NCBI GenBank assembly: GCA_027596035.1
Contig: JADGJA010000021.1
Location: forward strand, 1-64,000
Reading direction: 5' to 3'
Source: Thoreauomyces humboldtii
Taxonomy: Eukaryota > Chytridiomycota > Chytridiomycetes > Spizellomycetales > Powellomycetaceae
DNA length: 64,000 nt
The notes below the pieces were generated by a model that was not told where the DNA came from, did no database searches, and worked only from the letters and a program-made list of their open reading frames with translations. The translations under genes and the position numbers were made by a program. Shown here one piece after another: positions 58,205 to 64,000 of this stretch (its first letter is position 1; each line of letters opens with the position of its first letter).

Positions 58205-58763
58205 TCACCGCAACCGCAGCTTGAGCCTGAATGCATCGACCCCGTTCAGGTAGTATCGGGCCAGCCGCTTGTCCCTGATGAAGCCGAGGTTCTGATACAG
58301 TCCCAGCGCCCCGAGGTTAGTCTCTTCGGCCTCCAGGACCACCTCGTCCGCCTCTCGCTCCTGCATCATGGCCACTGCCATCTGCACCAGATCAGATCCT
58401 AGTGCAAACGTCGACCACTCTCGTTAGTAAGGTGATAATGAAAGCAATCTATCTCGGTGCCATACCGATCCCTCGCTTCCGGTAGTCCTTTGACACTGCG
58501 AGCATGCCAATGTATCCTCTCAGGGTATCCTTGTGCTCGTCCAGCTTGCATATGATCACGCCGATGATCTCCTCGCCCTCCAAGGCCAAGAAGCAGAGCT
58601 CTGGCCAGTTGTGGATGAAGTATCGATACGTGTAGATTGAGTATGGCTCTGACAGATCCGCCTCTATCAATGCCGTCATGGCAGGTAGCTGAGCTTCCGA
58701 GTCATAAGGGACGTAGAGCATCTTGACGTCCTCAGACCGGACCGAAGTTCGAGGATGCGACAA
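58205..58763 (-). CDS. NAA30: NatC catalytic subunit NAA30 (Mak3)
   Basis: GNAT acetyltransferase of NatC, modifying nascent Met-Leu/Ile/Phe/Trp N-termini and, in fungi, needed for targeting of some Golgi proteins and capsid assembly of L-A virus. Two exons (58763-58466 and 58398-58205) give 163 residues. The core reads LSEPYSIYTYRYFIHNWPEL, CFLALEGEEIIGVIICKLDE, RGYIGMLAVSKDYRKRGIGS (acetyl-CoA loop), DEVVLEAEETNLGALGLYQN and LGFIRDKRLARYYLNGVDAF. All are family positions. The intron contains a TACTAAC branch site. The start may instead be the ATG at 58718 (MLYVPYDS). Confidence 0.93.
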
Positions 58764-58820
58764 AATCGCTCCTTAGAGAAAGGATCAGCGCCAGCGGTTT
58801 CCCCACGTTCGGAACCCGGT

Positions 58821-58836
58821 ACTGTACCGGTACAGT
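58821..58836. promoter_or_regulatory. 16-bp perfect palindrome ACTGTACCGGTACAGT
   Basis: Perfect dyad located in the 286-bp divergent spacer between NAA30 and AKTIP, closer to NAA30. Its core TACCGGTA recurs upstream of MIC60 and POP4. Probably a binding site for a dimeric factor; inference only. Confidence 0.5.
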
Positions 58837-59049
58837 GGACACTCCTCTTCCCCCTGTCGTTTGGGCTGCTGCATGCATGCATGACAGAGGTCAACCAACC
58901 AACTACCTAACCTGGACTCGGTTGCCATCCTCCAACCTCTCGTTTCTCCTTGTGACCGATCGGCTACCTACCAACACAGCTTCTGTCTTTCGGCGTTGGT
59001 GCCTGCATTGTTCCTTGCGGGAACCCGTAAACTCCCCCTTACCGCCAGA

Positions 59050-60166
59050 ATGGTTGAGGTAGGCCACTTCCCTCCCCCAGAAAGTCATTCGAGGCTCTGG
59101 CACTTTTCCGAACCTCTTTGGGCGCGGAAGCCAACGTTTCCCCAATACCACAGAAAAACCGATCGCCAGCTCGAAGGACAGTGACAAAGGCTGGTACGTC
59201 TTGCCAGTGGTCTTCGTTCCCTGTGGCTTCCCGTTCTTACTGAGCGACATTGCTTGTAGAGTTACCGTTGGTTGCTCCCAGCCGCTCCACTCAGCAATAC
59301 GAGGAGTACTTGAAGCGTTATGAGCTTCTCCTGGAGTTGTGCGTGACGTCGCCTGCTCTTGTGCGCTGTGCTTGACCGTTAACATATGCTCATGCGTCTA
59401 GCAAGCACATGAAGTCGGAACACAACTGTCCACCAGGCATTTATCTACGACCTGCACCGGACAATCTTTACGGTATATCCACTCTCATTGCAATCGCACT
59501 GCCATTCCACCCTTGAAAAGCTCACATGACTACCTGTCCTGCCAGCCTGGCACGGCACCCTCTTCTTGCACCGAGGTTTCTACAAGGAAGGCGTATTCCA
59601 GTTTGTGATTCGGATACCACCATCCTACCCCTCATGCGATACACCCCCGACGGTCCAGTTCACCACCGATATGTTCCATCCGCTTGTGGCGAGGGACGGG
59701 AGCTTTAATCTGACGGCCCAATTTCCGGTTTGGAGGGCAAGACGGGATTACATCGCACACGTGCTGCACTACATGAAGAACGCCTTCAAGGAGGCGGTCC
59801 TGGATGGTCTGGAAGGTGAGGGGTTGTGATGTGTAGGTCGTCAGTGCTTTGATCGTAGCGCTCATGTTTCCTGCTCGCAGAGGAAGCGTGCAGCAACAGA
59901 GATGCTTACCGAATCTTCCACGACGAACGACCGCTGTTCGCGAAACTTGCCGCGCAATGTGCTCAGCTGTCGGTCTCGGAAGCCATCTTGTTCGATGACG
60001 CGGACGCGAGCGCCGTAAGGTTCTCGCCTCTTGCCGACGATCATTTCGACGAGATCAAGGCACAGATGATCGCCAGTTTGGTAAGTCTGATAACGCAGGT
60101 GGGCTGCTTGATCTTTCTTGCGGCCGACTGATCTCTTTTGTGCAGTCACCTCAGACGACATCGTAA
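59050..60166 (+). CDS. AKTIP: AKTIP/FTS, catalytically dead E2-like protein
   Basis: Ubiquitin-conjugating-enzyme-like (UEV) protein. In animals it forms the FHF complex with Hook and FHIP, linking cargo to dynein. The ATG at 59050 begins a 9-nt exon (MVE) spliced to LPLVAPSRSTQQYEEYLKRY. Further exons carry KHMKSEHNCPPGIYLRPAPD, AWHGTLFLHRGFYKEGVFQF and IRIPPSYPSCDTPPTVQFTT, then the diagnostic FHPLVARDGSFNLTAQFP, WRARRDYIAHVLHYMKNAFK and EACSNRDAYRIFHDERPLFA, ending SLSPQTTS with TAA at 60164-60166. The position of the E2 catalytic cysteine, after HP.., has no Cys, as in AKTIP. Yeast lacks it; presence beside IFT140 and talin fits a flagellated lineage. Confidence 0.87.
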
Positions 60167-60426
60167 TTTCGCATTTCGAAGCGTCCGTGCTGGACATGGC
60201 GCTGACGAACCACCCGGCCGGCTGGGATTTGGGCCTCAATAGTGTATCGTGCCAGGAGTTCCTGTAGTGTGGTTCAAATCATACCTGCTGTAACAGACAC
60301 TTCTTTCACCAATTGGGAATTCCCTGGGAGCTTCTCCTTGAACAGTCTTCGATACACGGAAACCCTCGCCACTGGCACACTTTAGAAGTATAAACATGAA
60401 TTGTATATGCAGTATCAAAATGTCTT

Positions 60427-63179
60427 TTAGTTCGACTTGTCCCCTTTCTTCGCCTTCGCAGCCGCTTCCTCCACATGTACGGTTTCCTGGATTTCCCGAA
60501 TCTGTTCGAACGCTTCTTCCGCGAGCTTCTTCCCTTCAGCAGCCACACGCTTGATGTCCTGGATGATCTCGCCGTGGCCCTCCTTTTCAGCCTCGTTAGC
60601 GAGAGCCAGAATCTCGTCCATGGCCACCTACGCGCGCAAAGTAGAACGAAGGGATCAGTACGACCGCCCGCAATCGAGCGGGAAAAGAAAGGTGTGGGAG
60701 CCATACCACGCCGTCTCCGTCAGCGTCGAGCTTCATGACAATGCGCTTGATTCGCTCGTCGTCGGGGTGATCCCGGATGGTCTTGAGGGCCTCCTCCAGG
60801 TCGGCGATGGTGATCTTGCCTTGCTCGTCGGGACGGACAAGGTTCAGGCTGGAACCGATCTCCTCGTCGATCTTGGCGAGCTCGGCCTCGATCTTGTCGA
60901 CCATCTTGTCGATCCGGACGCCGATCCGGTCCGAGACGTGAACTGGGTCCTTCTGCGTCACTTGCTTGAGCTCCTCGATGTCCTGACATCGCAGAAAAGG
61001 AAGAAAGGTTTGGGATGCTTTCCAGGAACGTGGTCGAACGTGTCATAATGTTCCTACCTCCTTGAACTCCTTTCGACCGTCCTTCAGCTCTGACAATTTT
61101 TCCTTCACGTCCTCCAAGGCGGAGAGTTGAGTCAAAGTTTTCAGCGCATCGCTGAGGCGTTGAAGCTCCTCGTCGGTTATTTGCAACGAATCCTCGTCGG
61201 TCACCGGCACTGCGGCTTCGGCAGGGGTCTAAGGAAACGCGTCAGCCTCATTTTCCGAGATGCCCGGAACGAAATCCCCATTGATCTGGGCGTACCTGTG
61301 AGCTGTCGGTCTGAGCGTCAAGGGGAATGGCAGACTCGGCTACGGCTTTAGCGGCGGAAGCTTCGTGTTCGTCCTTCGCGGCCTTCAGGGCGGCATCCTC
61401 CTCCTCCTTCGCTTTCTTCGCAGCCGCAATTGCCTGCGCGTCTTGTGTCAGTTACGGACATCCGAGCGTGCGCATGAACGAGACCAACTCACAGCCTCCT
61501 GCTCCAACTCATCCTGGATCAGCTCTTCCTGCTCCTGGAGCACGCTGAGCCTCTGCTTGTACGTGGCCGATCCTTCGGCCTCAGAGATGCTCAACTGCGC
61601 CTCGTTCACGACCTGGTGAGGCAGCGAAGACAGGGTAGCCTGCAGCGCCTCAGCATTGCCCTTGAGAGCCTCCGACTTGTCCGACGGAATCCTCGTGTCC
61701 ATTTGGAAAGCACGGGACAGGATCAGTAGGGCCGACGAGACGTTGTGTGTCACATGCAAATCCACCCATTGTTCGAGTTCCGCCCGCATCCGCGCTGGAG
61801 ATACACCCGACGTTCGGATGCCCCGAGAGATGCAAACTTGCTGCAACTCTGGTAAAGAGAGCTTGTCGGGTCCGCCCTCTGCAAGAATGACCTTGTCGTC
61901 CTGCTCGAGATACGACAATCGGCGTTGGATCTGATGGCGAAGGAAAGTATCGGTTCCGAAGGCTTGTATGTTCATGTACTTGGCCATGCTGACGAGTTGA
62001 GGACGCGACAAACTGTTGAGCGTGAGCTCGTCCGGGAACTTCTTCGCGATTCGCATGATCTCTTCCGAGGCAACAGGCTGGCCGCTGGAACGGCATTTGT
62101 TGAAGAATTCGGTGAATTCTTTCGCGGCAGCGGCAGCGGATGTGCCTGACACCGAGACATCCTCAACGGTCTCCTGCAGGAATCGCGCCATCTCCAATCG
62201 CATTTTCAACAGCTTCTTCTTCTTCTCCTCCTGGAGACAGATCGCGCTTGATAAGCATAAGCGTAAGCATCGTTCGAGAAATCGGCTGCCCTACCTCTTG
62301 GAACTTGCTTTCGAACGTGCTGGGAAGCATATTTGGGAACAGCTTCAGCAAAATAGGTAACGCTAGCTCCATGAACGGAATCAGAAGGATGATGACGAAG
62401 GGTACCAGACGAAGCAAATCGCTTGTGGTGCGCTTCAACTGAAACATGGAAGAAGTCAGTTTGGAGGAATCAAAAAGAATGTACGAGTTCGTGCTACGAA
62501 CCTGTCTGTGTTCTCTCCGTGAAAGGCCCCCGCCCTTGAGCAACTTGACAAGCAGTCGACTCGAGATGCTGATTTCAGTGCCCAGGAGCTTTGTGCCATG
62601 CCAGTAATGAAGAGCCTCTTCCTTTATGCGGAGACCGATGGATTTCTTCGGTGCTACCGCAGGAGGTGCCGATACAACATTGGCGTCTGGAGCGGCGCCA
62701 GCTGCGGCAGCAGCCAGCACGGAAGCTGCAGCGATCTGCTCGTCCTTTGCCTCCCTGATCGCTTTCTCTACAGGTGTTTCTTGCTTTGCGGGCTTCGGGG
62801 CGCTCGAGGAAGCGGCCTGAGCAGAGTCAGGCGCTCGCAGCAGGTGAAGGTTCGCAGAGAGAGTGAGAAGCTGGTTCACTGGCGCAATCGCGGTCGGTGC
62901 GTCGACCCATGGCCTCAGGTCCGAACTTTGAAAACGGGCACGGGATGTTGATGACAATGACCGCCCAAGCGTGGATTGAAAAGGTTGAGAGACGGAAGCG
63001 CGTGTTGATGGCGGTGCGGGGCGATGCGTCAGCGTCTTTCGCGCTGCTCCGAAAGCTGCGGCGGGTTGTGAGCTGAGAAACGCTTGTCCGGCTGGCGTGC
63101 GGGAGAGGAATGCCGATCTTGCGAATGCTGAGCGCGTCCCGGCGGCCGCTCTTCCGCTGAGCAGGCTCCGCGAATACAT
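60427..63179 (-). CDS. LETM1: LETM1, mitochondrial K+/H+ (Ca2+/H+) exchange protein
   Basis: Inner-membrane protein of mitochondrial cation homeostasis and volume control. The start at 63179 gives an Arg/Ser/Ala-rich presequence (MYSRSLLSGRAAAGTRSAFA); an in-frame ATG at 63257 is less likely. After a variable region the LETM core begins: SIGLRIKEEALHYWHGTKLL, LKGGGLSRREHRQ joined to LKRTTSDLLRLVPFVIILLI, the single membrane helix with its invariant proline (VIILLIPFMELALPILLKLF), MLPSTFESKFQE, then LTLNSLSRPQLVSMAKYMNI, FLRHQIQRRLSYLEQDDKVI and LQQVCISRGIRTSGVS. The C-terminal part is coiled coil with an EF-hand-like loop (KLDADGDGVVAMDEILAL), ending KKGDKSN. About 850 residues, nearer to animal LETM1 than to yeast Mdm38, which lacks the EF-hand tail. 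Confidence 0.94.
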
Positions 63180-63673
63180 GTTGGTGGAGTGAGTCGGTAA
63201 CGAGACAGCAAGTCGGTGGTTCCTCTTGCTTGATGATACGCCGGGTATAGTATACAAGTGCAGAGCTTCACAATGTGGTGGATGTCACTGGGCAAAATAA
63301 AATGCAAGGTTCCGAACAAGAACCCGGGAACAAGAACCAGGAAAGCTCACCAGCGTTCGGCAGTCAAGGAAGGGGTGCTTGCTCTCTCTCTCTCCTCTCT
63401 TTCTTTTTTGGCGATCCCCCCACAAAACTTGTAATAGTTCGCACCTCGAGCACCTCGCCTCGTTCACGCAGCTGTTGCCCACTTTCTTTCGACGACTTGA
63501 CACTCTTTCAAGCAAGTGCCCCGACGCTTTCCCTTCCCTTGAGCTTATCCCACCCCATCAAGTAGCCTGCTCAACCCGGCACTTCTTTCATCGGACGCTC
63601 CGTACAACGCACACCGATCGGGTTTCTTGCCCCTCGCCCACCTTCCTTTCATATCCATAAGCTTCCATTCGCC
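63180..63673. promoter_or_regulatory. Divergent promoter region LETM1 / right-edge gene
   Basis: 494 bp with a CT-rich tract at 63383-63412 (CTCTCTCTC...) typical of fungal 5' leaders, and an ATAAAAT at 63297. No gene supported. Confidence 0.4.
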
Positions 63674-64000
63674 ATGGGTCGTCCAGGCCAAGGTCCGAGC
63701 AGCTATGGCGGCAATCCCAACGTCACCTACAAGAAGCAGCTCGGCCTGCAGAAAAAGCAAAACAATCCCGGGATATCAAAGAAGCACGAGATGATCCGTC
63801 GCACAAAGTTCAAGAAGCAGTACCACAACCTGCTCAAGCACGAGGGCCTTGACGTCGGGAAGGTGGGCGGAAGCGACGCCGCTGAAGGAGGAGGAGACGG
63901 GTCGGACGAGGAGGAGATCGTTGCGGGGGACGACGGGACGGGCGAGAAGAGGACGACGGAGCCAGAGTACTGGGGCAAGGAACGAGAGGAAGGTCGCGAG
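63674..64000 (+). CDS. Basic nucleolar-type protein, partial (runs off the window)
   Basis: Open from ATG at 63674 (context GCCATGG) to the edge, 109 codons seen and no stop. The N-terminus MGRPGQGPSSYGGNPNVTYK is followed by a lysine-rich helix (KKQLGLQKKQNNPGISKKHE; IRRTKFKKQYHNLLKHEGLD) and then an acidic, Gly/Asp/Glu-rich stretch. This basic-then-acidic design resembles small rRNA-processing factors such as the Fyv7/CCDC59 group, but the match is weak. Divergent from LETM1. Function not assigned. Confidence 0.6.
   Translation, partial: MGRPGQGPSSYGGNPNVTYKKQLGLQKKQNNPGISKKHEMIRRTKFKKQYHNLLKHEGLDVGKVGGSDAAEGGGDGSDEEEIVAGDDGTGEKRTTEPEYWGKEREEGRE

Noticed and set aside
1..64000. tRNA, rRNA, CRISPR arrays, transposons
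   Set aside because: I saw no cloverleaf with intact T-loop, no regularly spaced repeats, and no transposase or reverse-transcriptase motifs. A tRNAscan or RepeatMasker run would be decisive.

Overview
The window looks like nuclear DNA of a flagellated fungus, most likely a zoosporic (chytrid-type) species. The genes carry spliceosomal introns, mostly about 45-110 nt with GT..AG ends, and some show TACTAAY-like branch points. The gene set mixes fungal-style genes (SEC15, an I9/S8 proteinase K-type protease, an RNA-silencing RdRP) with genes that yeasts and moulds generally lack: full-length talin, the ciliary protein IFT140, a cyclic-nucleotide-gated channel, AKTIP/FTS and ALADIN. A close flagellated relative of fungi cannot be excluded from sequence alone.

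Layout. 0.5-2 kb: divergent histone pair H2A/H2B. 2.3-6 kb: a decayed RNA-dependent RNA polymerase. 6.4-11 kb: SCAP (minus). 11.5-14.4 kb: MIC60 (plus). 14.5-18 kb: exocyst SEC15 (minus). 18.5-26.6 kb: talin (plus). 26.8-28.9 kb: PUM3/Puf6. 29-30.3 kb: STN1 of the telomeric CST complex (minus). 30.9-32.4 kb: a broken MacroD-type gene. 32.5-33.2 kb: a small putative mitochondrial protein. 33.4-35.6 kb: chaperonin CCT4. 36.0-36.7 kb: an unknown coiled-coil protein. 37-38.4 kb: mercaptopyruvate sulfurtransferase. 38.6-43.6 kb: IFT140. 44.3-45.4 kb: RNase P subunit POP4, followed at once by a wrecked fragment of the tRNA thiouridylase MTU1. 46.3-48.6 kb: a CNG/HCN-type channel. 48.7-50.3 kb: a secreted subtilase. 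51.0-51.9 kb: NAA20. 52.1-54.4 kb: CLASRP-like SR protein. 54.5-56.8 kb: ALADIN. 57.2-58.1 kb: ribulose-phosphate 3-epimerase. 58.2-58.8 kb: NAA30. 59.0-60.2 kb: AKTIP. 60.4-63.2 kb: LETM1. 63.7 kb to the right edge: a basic nucleolar-looking protein that runs off the window.

Most genes are intact, tightly packed, unrelated housekeeping genes, and many are arranged as divergent pairs sharing a 0.2-0.7 kb promoter. There is no operon logic, but there are themes: mitochondrial inner membrane (MIC60, LETM1), vesicle and dynein transport (SEC15, AKTIP, IFT140), adhesion/cytoskeleton (talin), sterol sensing (SCAP), co-translational N-terminal acetylation (NAA20, NAA30) and RNA processing (PUM3, POP4, CLASRP).

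The points most worth a second look are the talin with a conserved integrin-binding face, three decaying genes (RdRP, MacroD, MTU1) among intact neighbours, a CNG channel without a GYG filter, and a TACCGGTA palindrome found upstream of three gene starts. No tRNA, rRNA, CRISPR array or transposon was recognised.
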